NCBI GenBank assembly: GCA_947497905.1
Contig: CANMIH010000021.1
Coordinates: 1-41,862 of the forward strand
Source of the DNA: an uncultured Pelagimonas sp.
Lineage (GTDB): Bacteria; Pseudomonadota; Alphaproteobacteria; Rhodobacterales; Rhodobacteraceae
Direction of reading: 5' to 3'
DNA length: 41,862 nucleotides
The notes beneath the pieces were generated by a model that saw only the letters and a list, made by a program, of their open reading frames with translations, searched no databases and was not told where the DNA came from. Below are positions 33,926 through 41,065 of this stretch, in pieces (positions within the stretch are counted from its first letter, which is position 1; each line of letters opens with the position of its first letter). Made by a program: the position numbers and the translations under genes.

Positions 33926-34909
33926 ATGGCCCGGATCATTCTGCACATCGGCACCCATAAAACCGCCACCACCCATATTCAGGACAGCCTCCACGCCAAC
34001 CGAAAACGGCTGAAACAACATGGGGTGATCTTTCCGCACATTGGTCAGACCCGCGGCCAGCATGGGCTGGCCAGCGCCTGGATCAAACTGCCGATGCCCT
34101 ATAGCCTGACCGATGCCGAACGCAGCTGGAAACGGCTGGCCCGGGTCTATGGGCCGGGTGACCATACAGTGGTTGTCTCCTCAGAGGAGCTGTCCCGCCT
34201 GAGGCCCCACCGGGTGAACATGGCCCAGCTGCGGGACTGGCTGCAGGGGTTTGACGAGATCCGCATTCTTTGTTGCCTGCGCAATCAGGCCAGCTTTCTG
34301 CAGTCCGTCTATCAGCAGGTCTCGGACGAGCGGCAGCCCGGCCATTGGGTGCCCTATCTGCAGGCCGCGCTGCGCAGTCGGATGGTCGACGGTCTGGCGC
34401 TGAATTACGCCGGATTGGTGTCTCATATTGAGACCGGGTTTGCCCCTGATGAGATCACACTGCTGTCGTATGATCACGCCATTCACAGCCCCGGTGGCAT
34501 TCTTGGCGCGGTGCTAGCGGCGATCAACTGCCCCCTTACCGCAGAGGATCTAAGCGCCTCGCCGCATGGAACATCCAACATCTCACCGCCCCCTCTGGCC
34601 AGTTTTGCCGCCAATGGCATCGCCCTGCCCGCCCGTGCCGAGGCGGGGCTGGTGCATCTTGCCGCGCGCCACCTGCCCCGACCAAACCGCACCACGTTGT
34701 TTTCCCGTCCCGAGCTGGCCCAGATCCGCGCCCTGTTTGATCCGTTGAACCGCGCGCTGGAAAACAGCCGCGCCTCGGTTCAGCCCGGGTTCCGCATCGG
34801 CCCCATGCTGGGGGCAGAGGCCCCCGAACACGAGCTGATGTTTCGCGGCGAACTCACCGAAACCTATTGGATTGATCTGGCCCGCGCCCTGCGCTCGGCC
34901 CAAAGATAA
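33926..34909 (+). CDS. Sulfotransferase-like protein, paralog 1 (HIGTHKTATT type)
   Basis: 327-aa protein of a group common in marine alphaproteobacterial polysaccharide loci. The N-terminus IILHIGTHKTATTHIQ resembles the sulfotransferase P-loop (family: GxxKTGTT) and would bind the 5'-phosphosulfate of PAPS. A second motif region is EIRILCCLRNQASFLQSVYQQ, where the Arg and Ser fit the 3'-phosphate site. It ends 18 bases before a second gene of the same family. Sequence similarity between the two (N-terminus, YDHAIHSPGGILGAVL versus YDQIRHHPGGILQAVL) shows an old tandem duplication. The acceptor is probably a sugar hydroxyl of the polysaccharide. Confidence 0.75.
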   Translation: MARIILHIGTHKTATTHIQDSLHANRKRLKQHGVIFPHIGQTRGQHGLASAWIKLPMPYSLTDAERSWKRLARVYGPGDHTVVVSSEELSRLRPHRVNMAQLRDWLQGFDEIRILCCLRNQASFLQSVYQQVSDERQPGHWVPYLQAALRSRMVDGLALNYAGLVSHIETGFAPDEITLLSYDHAIHSPGGILGAVLAAINCPLTAEDLSASPHGTSNISPPPLASFAANGIALPARAEAGLVHLAARHLPRPNRTTLFSRPELAQIRALFDPLNRALENSRASVQPGFRIGPMLGAEAPEHELMFRGELTETYWIDLARALRSAQR

Positions 34910-34927
34910 GGCAAGGAAAGAGACCGA

Positions 34928-35917
34928 TTGGCCCATGTGATCCTGCATATCGGCGCGCATAAAACCGCAACGAGTTTTGTCCAACGCCAGATGTTTTTCA
35001 ACCGCGCTGCGCTCCGGCGACATGGGGTGTATTATCCGGATCTGGGCCCCAATCCGGCCCATCATATTCTCGCCACCCCCTGGATCTCCCTCCCCGAGAT
35101 TGACCCCGAATATTATGGGCCCAGCGGACCGGACGGTCTCTGGGAGACCCTGACCCAAACCTATGCGCACAAACCCGGGACTTTGTTCCTCTCCGCCGAG
35201 GTCTTTTCACGGGCCCGCCCGCAGGCGGTTGATTTCGCGGATATGCGCGCGCGCCTTGCCGGGTTCGACAGCGTCAAGGTGCTCTATGTCCTGCGCCGTC
35301 AGCCCGAATTGTTGCAATCCATCTGGCTGCAGGTGTTGAAATCGGGCACACCGCCGCCCTTTGACCGCTTCCTCTCTCACGCGCTGCAGACCCATCTCGC
35401 CTCGGGGCTCTGGCTGGATCACACCCGGGTCTATGAGGCGGTGGGGCAGGGGGTTCCGGCCGAGGACATCCTCCTGTGGGATTACGATCAGATCCGCCAT
35501 CACCCGGGCGGCATCCTACAGGCGGTCCTCGATCTGCTGCAGGTGCCGATATCGGCCCGGGCGTTTCCTCCCCTGCCCGACACGCAGGCCAACCATTCCC
35601 CCGACCCGCTGGCGAGCTATGCGGCCTACGCCATTTCGTCCCCGGATCACCCCGGAGCGGCCCTGATGCGGCGGGCCCATCAGGCTCTGATCCACCTGCC
35701 ACAGGGGCGCCCGACCCTCTATACCCGCGCAGAATATCTCGCCGTGCAGGAAACCTTCGCGCCACTCAACGCCGCATTGCTCCAACGCCACAGCCCATAT
35801 CAACCCTCAAACCAGTATCATCTCGATCTCACCCCGCCGGGGGATCTGCTTTGGCGCGACCAGATCGGCAATATGTTCTGGCTCGATCTGCTGAACCAGA
35901 TGCAAAAGGCAGGCTGA
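34928..35917 (+). CDS. Sulfotransferase-like protein, paralog 2 (HIGAHKTATS type)
   Basis: 329-aa paralog of the preceding protein, with VILHIGAHKTATSFVQRQMF at the N-terminus, VKVLYVLRRQPELLQSIW in the second motif region and a similar C-terminal end (DQIGNMFWLDLLNQ versus the partner's ELTETYWIDLARAL). The start is a TTG at 34928 with AAGGAAAG upstream; no ATG occurs near enough to keep the conserved first strand. Use of TTG after such a strong upstream gene may lower its output. It precedes the GT2 gene by one base. The two paralogs may sulfate different positions or different residues. Confidence 0.75.
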   Translation: MAHVILHIGAHKTATSFVQRQMFFNRAALRRHGVYYPDLGPNPAHHILATPWISLPEIDPEYYGPSGPDGLWETLTQTYAHKPGTLFLSAEVFSRARPQAVDFADMRARLAGFDSVKVLYVLRRQPELLQSIWLQVLKSGTPPPFDRFLSHALQTHLASGLWLDHTRVYEAVGQGVPAEDILLWDYDQIRHHPGGILQAVLDLLQVPISARAFPPLPDTQANHSPDPLASYAAYAISSPDHPGAALMRRAHQALIHLPQGRPTLYTRAEYLAVQETFAPLNAALLQRHSPYQPSNQYHLDLTPPGDLLWRDQIGNMFWLDLLNQMQKAG

Positions 35918-35918
35918 G

Positions 35919-36869
35919 ATGACCTCGACACCACCAGAAATCTGCATCCTGCTCGCGGTTCATGAAGGCCGGCAGTTTTTGCCCGAACAGCTGGACAGCT
36001 ATCTGGCCCAGAGCCGCCGCGACTGGTGTCTTCTGGCCTCAATTGATGGGGATCAGGATCGTGGTTCTGAGCTGATCCGCGCCTTTGGCGACACCCATGC
36101 GCCCGGCCAGGTGACCCTGATCCCCGGCACCCGCACCGGGGCCTTCACAGACAATTTCCTGCACCTGCTGCAACAGGCCCCGCTGTGCCCGGAGGGGCCA
36201 GATTGGTTTGCGCTCTCGGATCAGGATGATGTCTGGTACCCGGACAAACTCGCCCGTGCGATCGACCAGCTGACTGAGATCCCCGCCGAGATGCCCGCGG
36301 TCTATTGTGGGCGGACCCTGTATTGCGCAGAGGACCTGACCGAGCTGCGCCCCTCACCGCTGTTTGAGAAAGACCCCGCCTTCTGCAATGCATTGGTTCA
36401 AAGCATCGGAGGGGGCAATACCATGGTGCTCAACCGGGCCGCCCTCCGCCTGATCCGCGCGGCGGCCTCGGAGGTCACCGAGATTGTCTCACATGATTGG
36501 TGGATCACCCAGATCCTGACCGCCACGGGGGGGCAGGTGATCTATGACCCCAAACCCATGCTCTACTACCGCCAGCACGCGCATAATCTGGTGGGCGAAA
36601 ACCGCTCGCCCCGGGCCCAGATCCGCAGGCTGGCCCAGCTTCTGGACGGGCGGTTTCGTCAGGCGATGGATGTCAACCTGCGCGCGCTTCAGCAGTCGTC
36701 TCATCGTTTCACCCCCGAGGCACAGCAGCTTATCGCCCGGTTTGTTCTGGCACGGCGCTGTCGCACCCCCATTGGACGCGTGCTCCGGCTGTATCGGGCC
36801 GGGGTCTGGCGTCAGGGGAAAACCGGCACCGCCGCGCTTTATCTCGCGGCCTTGATCGGGCGATTGTGA
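35919..36869 (+). CDS. Family 2 glycosyltransferase (rhamnosyltransferase-like)
   Basis: 316-aa GT-A enzyme that transfers a sugar from a nucleotide donor to a growing glycan in the cytoplasm. The N-terminal core ICILLAVHEGRQFLPEQLDS and LASIDGDQDRG are followed by the metal-binding motif FALSDQDDVWYPDKL (Asp101, Asp103, Asp104). SIGGGNTMVLNRAALRL and SHDWWITQI complete the acceptor side. This SDQDDVW pattern is typical of GT2 enzymes annotated as rhamnosyltransferases, though donor specificity cannot be read with certainty. It starts two bases after the previous stop and is the last plus-strand gene before the replication block. Confidence 0.9.
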   Translation: MTSTPPEICILLAVHEGRQFLPEQLDSYLAQSRRDWCLLASIDGDQDRGSELIRAFGDTHAPGQVTLIPGTRTGAFTDNFLHLLQQAPLCPEGPDWFALSDQDDVWYPDKLARAIDQLTEIPAEMPAVYCGRTLYCAEDLTELRPSPLFEKDPAFCNALVQSIGGGNTMVLNRAALRLIRAAASEVTEIVSHDWWITQILTATGGQVIYDPKPMLYYRQHAHNLVGENRSPRAQIRRLAQLLDGRFRQAMDVNLRALQQSSHRFTPEAQQLIARFVLARRCRTPIGRVLRLYRAGVWRQGKTGTAALYLAALIGRL

Positions 36870-36876
36870 TCCAAAA

Positions 36877-36919
36877 AAACGGACCCCAAAAGCACAGGCT
36901 CTAGGGTCCGTTTGGGGTC
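36877..36919. terminator. Bidirectional terminator with two alternative stems between GT2 and parB
   Basis: Stem A is AAACGGACCC (36877-36886) with GGGTCCGTTT (36904-36913), ten perfect pairs, flanked on the left by an A-run and on the right by T's, so it can act in both directions between convergent genes. Stem B is GACCCCAAA (36882-36890) with TTTGGGGTC (36911-36919), nine perfect pairs. The two stems share bases and cannot form together. Confidence 0.75.
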
Positions 36920-36961
36920 TAAACAGGGTCTGTTATGCCTCCACGCAAAGGGGAGGCCGCC

Positions 36962-37975
36962 TTAGTAGTTGTCACGCAACCAATCGATCAGCCGCTCTTT
37001 AAGAGCGTCATCCACCCGGGCGCCCGCCAGATGCAGCGCCCCATCCGCGCCTTGCTCAAGACGAATGCCCGAAACCACATCTACCTGAGGCCGCGCGGCC
37101 CGCTCGGAGGGGGGTGATGTTTTTGGGGGCACCGGGGCAGGGGGCTCGGCGGGCTGGAGCGCAGCCTCAATCAGGGCCAGTTCTGCCTCGGCCGTCTCGG
37201 GTTTGGTCAGGGCCAGACTGTCGCGCAGACGCCCGGCCAGATCCGGATCGTCCCCCAACCCACGTGCCAGAGCCAACCCCAGCCGTTCCGCCAGAGCCTC
37301 GGGGAAACGCAACACCCCATCCAAAGCCCGAACCACCCCAAGAAAGCTGCCAATCTTCGACCGCTTGGCCCGGCTGGCTGACATGAACAGCTCTTGCAAA
37401 GCGGCGCGATCTGTCTCGAACACCCCGGCTTCCACCGATTTAGCGACGATCCGGGCCCGTTCGAAATAGCTCAATCCAACCCGGATTTCATTCTCTTCCA
37501 CCATGGCCAGATAGGCCTCTTGCGCATCTTCCGGCTGGCGCAACAACCCCTGTACGGCGGCAAACTTGGGGTCTTTGCTCGCCTCAAACAGATCCCGCAG
37601 CGCCGCACAGCGCCGCCAGCCTGAGATCAGACCATAGCGCCCCTCTCCCAGATCCACCAATTCCACCGGGGTCTGCTGGCCACGGGCGCGCAGGCTGTCT
37701 TTCAGCGCCTGCATCTCCGCATCATCCACCGCAATCCGATCGCGCACGAGATAATCCAGCTGGATCTGCTCCAGCGGCACCGTCACCACCATGCGACCCT
37801 GGCTGCGCGCCTCGGACAGGGTGCGGGCCATTTCCTCGGCGACAGCTGTGGCGCTGGCCTCCCGGGCAACATCGGCGATGGGGGCGCTGCGCATTGGGGC
37901 CAGAGCCGATTTTGTCTCAGGTGCGGGATCCAGAAACACCGGATTGGCCGGGGTCAGACGTTTGCGTTTTGCCAT
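36962..37975 (-). CDS. parB: Plasmid partition protein ParB
   Basis: 337-aa centromere-binding CTPase of the type Ia partition system. The ParB N-terminal domain is clear (VPLEQIQLDYLVRDRIAVDD, SLRARGQQTPVELVDLGEGRYGLISGWRR in two pieces), with MVEENEIRVGLSYFERARIV, the equivalent of the ParB GENxxR-type motif (here EENEIR). A helix-turn-helix region lies at about 185-215 (LFMSASRAKRSKIGSFL). The C-terminal 60 residues are Pro-rich, then a short dimerization-like helix. It is downstream of parA with 92 bases between, and this gap carries the parS-like palindrome. The pair secures inheritance of the replicon. Confidence 0.92.
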   Translation of the reverse strand: MAKRKRLTPANPVFLDPAPETKSALAPMRSAPIADVAREASATAVAEEMARTLSEARSQGRMVVTVPLEQIQLDYLVRDRIAVDDAEMQALKDSLRARGQQTPVELVDLGEGRYGLISGWRRCAALRDLFEASKDPKFAAVQGLLRQPEDAQEAYLAMVEENEIRVGLSYFERARIVAKSVEAGVFETDRAALQELFMSASRAKRSKIGSFLGVVRALDGVLRFPEALAERLGLALARGLGDDPDLAGRLRDSLALTKPETAEAELALIEAALQPAEPPAPVPPKTSPPSERAARPQVDVVSGIRLEQGADGALHLAGARVDDALKERLIDWLRDNY

Positions 37976-37991
37976 TTATCTCTCTCCTGAC

Positions 37992-38031
37992 CGAAACAGG
38001 GACACATCACAGATGTTTCGCACGCGAAACA
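37992..38031. promoter_or_regulatory. parS-like centromere site between parA and parB
   Basis: TGTTTCGC-AC-GCGAAACA at 38014-38031 is a perfect 8-bp-armed palindrome that closely resembles the general parS core (TGTTTCACGTGAAACA) with two extra central bases. A further half-site, CGAAACA, lies at 37992-37998, facing the first arm. Position inside the par operon supports the assignment. Confidence 0.75.
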
Positions 38032-38067
38032 ATAGGTCCGGGTTGATACCTATTTTTGATTTTTCTC

Positions 38068-39459
38068 TCATTCTGCAGCCTCCTGCGCCTCAAGCTCATC
38101 CCGACGCCAGCTGCCCACCAGCAGCGCTTTGAAGGCGGCATAGGTGGCATCAAAGGTTTCCCGCCCGCGCACATAGGTCTCGCGGTTGAAATCGCGGTAA
38201 TCCGCCTCGTAGATGCCCTGAACCTGTTCACCCGCCTGTCCAATCAGCGCGGTGAAATCCTGTCGGTGCGGCGAAAGCGTGGTGCCCAGATAACTTTGCA
38301 TCAGTGCCGCCAGTTCCGCCTGTTGCGTGCCGTCAAACCGCGTGACCACCGCGCGCACCGCATCCCATTGAAAGGCCAGCCCCTCACGTCCCAGCGCCCG
38401 GGCCGCCATGTTTTCCGCCTCTTCAATGCTGCCAAAGGTCGAATGCAGCATGTCGAAAAACCGCCCCGTGCTGTCGAACTCGAGGAATGAGGCGCCAAGC
38501 GGCACCATCAGAATATCCGAGGCCGCCAGACCGTTGATAGTCAGATAACCCAGGGCCGGGGGGGTATCGAGAAAGACCACATCGTAGTCATCGAGAATCC
38601 CATCCGCCTCAAGACTGTCGGTCAGCGCATCCCAGAGCTTCCAGCCCCGCCCGGCCATGCGCCAGACCGGGATCTGAAACTCGGCCCAATAGAGATTGAG
38701 CTGGGCGCCGATCAGATCGATATTGGGCCAGTGGGTTGATTGGATCAGATCCTGAGTGGTCACATCCAGAGCATCGGACAGGGTGTCTTCCAAGGGCTGG
38801 GGCGCCTCCCCCCGATCGAGACGGCGCTGGTTTTCGCCCTGCATGTGCCGCGCGTAGTGGCGGGCCAGCAGCGGAAAAACCGTCTGCCATTCATCCTGTA
38901 CCTTGCCGCCAAAGATCGAGGTCATCGAGCCCTGACTGTCGAGGTCAATCACCAGCACCTTGTAGCCATCCAAAGCCGCCGACATCGCCAGATGCGCCGC
39001 GGTCGAGGTCTTGCCCACCCCGCCTTTGAAATTGGCCACCGCTACCAGTTTGGCGGGCTGATCTTTCGGGCGATAGGGAAGATAGTTTTTGGCCTTGGAT
39101 CCTTCGGCGGCAAAATGCGCCCGCAGCCGCAGCACCTCATCGAGAGTAAACCATTTGGCCCCGCCTTCGGTTTCTGAACGACCCTGCGGTAGATCCGGGT
39201 TCTGTTTCAACACGCGACGGAAATGCCCGGTGGCCACAGGGATCAGATAGCGGGTGATTTCCCAGGTTGAGAACTGACGCAGCCGCCGACCTGCGCTGCC
39301 TTCCAATCCCCGGCTCTCGAGATCCTGACGCCCCGCTGCACAGGCTCGGGCCATGGCAGCAAAATCTTCGGTGCCAGAGGGGGCGCCCAATTGCGCCAGA
39401 GCCTGATCGGGATCAATACTCAGATAGGGGGGCAGGGGGGTGCTGGGATCGGATTTCAT
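38068..39459 (-). CDS. parA: Plasmid partition ATPase ParA
   Basis: 463-aa Walker-type partition ATPase. The ATG at 39459 has GGAGCGAGC just upstream; the frame continues back to 39516 without a ribosome site. The N-terminal 140 residues include a DNA-binding, MerR-like stretch (FSTWEITRYLIPVATGHFRRVL, in pieces) that usually autoregulates the operon. The ATPase domain starts VAVANFKGGVGKTSTAAHL with the deviant Walker A at about residues 141-149. VLVIDLDSQGSMTSIFG and VVFLDTPPALGYLTINGLAA complete the P-loop ATPase core. It is transcribed divergently from repA across the origin region, an arrangement known for RepA-type plasmids of the Roseobacter group. Confidence 0.93.
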   Translation of the reverse strand: MKSDPSTPLPPYLSIDPDQALAQLGAPSGTEDFAAMARACAAGRQDLESRGLEGSAGRRLRQFSTWEITRYLIPVATGHFRRVLKQNPDLPQGRSETEGGAKWFTLDEVLRLRAHFAAEGSKAKNYLPYRPKDQPAKLVAVANFKGGVGKTSTAAHLAMSAALDGYKVLVIDLDSQGSMTSIFGGKVQDEWQTVFPLLARHYARHMQGENQRRLDRGEAPQPLEDTLSDALDVTTQDLIQSTHWPNIDLIGAQLNLYWAEFQIPVWRMAGRGWKLWDALTDSLEADGILDDYDVVFLDTPPALGYLTINGLAASDILMVPLGASFLEFDSTGRFFDMLHSTFGSIEEAENMAARALGREGLAFQWDAVRAVVTRFDGTQQAELAALMQSYLGTTLSPHRQDFTALIGQAGEQVQGIYEADYRDFNRETYVRGRETFDATYAAFKALLVGSWRRDELEAQEAAE

Positions 39460-39707
39460 CTGCTCGCTCCGAAGATGTTCGCATTTTTCACCAGAATACA
39501 CATAAAGCGCGAACATGGAAGAGGGATGCGCACATAACCGTATTTTCTAAGCAATATCAACGACCTATACTAATAGCATGAAAGATGAGGATCTATGTGT
39601 TTTCACCAAAGCCTCTGTTATTTTAGGTTATTATATTTGTTAAAGGTCTCGTTCATTTTTTTAAGATGCTGATTTTAAACATGGATTTTAGATTTCTGAG
39701 TGGATAG

Positions 39708-39773
39708 GTGACTCTGATCCCACGACAGGGTGACTCTGAACCCCCGAGCAAGTGACTCTGAACCTCCGATGCG
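39708..39773 (+). repeat. Three 22-bp iterons (RepA binding sites)
   Basis: GTGACTCTGA begins at 39708, 39730 and 39752, a period of exactly 22 bases. Copies two and three also share the following AACC-CCGA. A weaker copy, GTGTCACTGAAACCCCGA, starts at 39819, 67 bases after the third and so close to helical phase with it. Two helical turns per unit place all sites on one face of the DNA, as in iteron plasmids. Confidence 0.85.
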
Positions 39774-39798
39774 ATTTCAGTTCCGAATGGACGCGGGC

Positions 39799-39807
39799 TG
39801 TGGATAA
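39799..39807 (-). promoter_or_regulatory. Consensus DnaA box
   Basis: TGTGGATAA, the complement of the perfect consensus TTATCCACA, 25 bases beyond the last iteron. It indicates that host DnaA helps open the origin. Confidence 0.8.
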
Positions 39808-39906
39808 CTTTAGGGTGGGTGTCACTGAAACCCCGAAGCCAGAATCGGGGAGATGGCAGGCTAAACCGGGGCGATCACGATCTCGGATAAAACGGGCAAT
39901 GAACAC

Positions 39907-40929
39907 ATGGGCAAGGCAGCGACGGGCGCGGGCGGGTTGTTACCTGAACGGCATCCCACGGCAGATTTTTTTGTATGCGACATCTTTGATGCCGCGCCCA
40001 AAGATGATCTGGCCTCGATGGAACATCCGATCTTTTCGCTCAGCACCCGGCCGGATCGGCGTGTGCTGTCTTATGAGCACAATGGCAGCGAGATCGAAAT
40101 CACCCCCAGTGTCAAAGGCCGCGCCACCATCCACGACAAGGATATTCTGATCTATTGCATCAGCCAGCTGATGGCGGCGATGAATGCAGGCCGGGATCTT
40201 TCGCGAACCCTGACCCTGCGGGCGCATGATTTGTTGGTGGCCACCAATCGCGACACCTCGGGGGATGGCTATCAACGGCTGCGCGATGCTTTTGATCGGC
40301 TTGCGGGCACCCGGATCACCACCAATATGACCACCGGCGGCATTGAGAGCACACGGGGCTTTGGCCTGATCGAAAGCTGGGAAATCCTGCGCCATTCCAA
40401 AGGCGGGCGGATGATCTCGGTCACCGTGACCCTGTCCGAGTGGCTCTATCGGGCGGTGTTGTCGAAGTCGGTGCTCACCCTCAGCCGCGAATATTTCCGC
40501 CTGCGCAAACCGCTGGAGCGGCGAATTTATGAGCTGGCACGCAAACATTGTGGGCGCCAGCCCGAATGGACCATCAGCATCGCCACCCTGCATAAAAAGG
40601 CGGGCAGTGCCGCACCCCTGCGGGTGTTCCGGGCCGCTGTGCGCAAGATGATCCTGGCCAATGGTCTGCCCGATTATGCGCTGGCCGAACTGCCGGGGGA
40701 TAAGCTTTGTGTCAGCCGTCGGGATGTGGTGCTGGAGCCCGGGGCGGATCGCGGGCCGGTGCTGGCGCTGGACATCCATGACGCCGCGCGGCTGCTGGCG
40801 CCGGGGGCGGATGTTTATGCGCTTGAGGCCGAATGGCGGCATTTCTGGGTTGAGAGCGGACGCCCGCGTCTAGGTAATGCCGACCGGGCCTTTCTGGGCT
40901 GGGTGAAACAGCGCGTGGCTCAGGATTAG
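39907..40929 (+). CDS. repA: Plasmid replication initiator RepA (RPA family)
   Basis: 340-aa initiator of the 'replication initiator protein A' family (PF10134), the hallmark of one of the main Roseobacter plasmid classes. Diagnostic stretches are FFVCDIFDAAPKDDLASMEHP, TRPDRRVLSYEHNG, DKDILIYCISQLMAAMNAG, DTSGDGYQRLRDAFDRLAGTRI (given in pieces) and YFRLRKPLERRIYELARKHCG, the last a winged-helix segment that binds iterons. The ATG at 39907 gives the family's usual N-terminus; an ATG seven bases earlier is out of frame. It lies immediately next to the iterons and the DnaA box. The subtype, which decides compatibility, cannot be fixed by eye. Confidence 0.92.
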   Translation: MGKAATGAGGLLPERHPTADFFVCDIFDAAPKDDLASMEHPIFSLSTRPDRRVLSYEHNGSEIEITPSVKGRATIHDKDILIYCISQLMAAMNAGRDLSRTLTLRAHDLLVATNRDTSGDGYQRLRDAFDRLAGTRITTNMTTGGIESTRGFGLIESWEILRHSKGGRMISVTVTLSEWLYRAVLSKSVLTLSREYFRLRKPLERRIYELARKHCGRQPEWTISIATLHKKAGSAAPLRVFRAAVRKMILANGLPDYALAELPGDKLCVSRRDVVLEPGADRGPVLALDIHDAARLLAPGADVYALEAEWRHFWVESGRPRLGNADRAFLGWVKQRVAQD

Positions 40930-41065
40930 GAATATAAGGTTTGCGGGCCCAAGACGAAGAAAGGCCGCGGTTTTGCCATCTTATTGAGATGGGCCTGCGA
41001 TAGGGTGGCCCCCCGGGATGCAGGCGGTGTGGTCCGCAGGCTGGATTTGAGAGAGGGACTGGACC
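40930..41065. other. Intergenic region with nested imperfect inverted repeats
   Basis: 136 bp after repA. Outer imperfect arms TTGCGGGCCCA (40941-40951) and TGGGCCTGCGA (40990-41000) enclose a small perfect hairpin CCATCT-TATTG-AGATGG (40976-40992), whose right arm overlaps the outer one. It may end repA transcription. The remainder presumably holds the promoter of the next gene; a GAGAGG stretch about 12 bases before the ATG could be its ribosome site. Confidence 0.4.

Larger units (their letters stand above)
39460..39906. other. Replication origin region (oriV) with AT-rich segment, iterons and DnaA box
   Basis: 447-bp non-coding block between divergent parA and repA. From the parA side it holds an AT-rich stretch at about 39540-39700 (the lowest GC in the window, suited to strand opening), three iterons at 39708-39773, a consensus DnaA box at 39799-39807, and a diverged fourth iteron at 39819. 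It also must contain the parA and repA promoters. Short open frames across it lie over the iterons and are not genes. Confidence 0.8.

Noticed and set aside
39688-39906. 72-codon minus frame in the origin region
   Set aside because: It overlaps the iterons and DnaA box and shows no coding bias.
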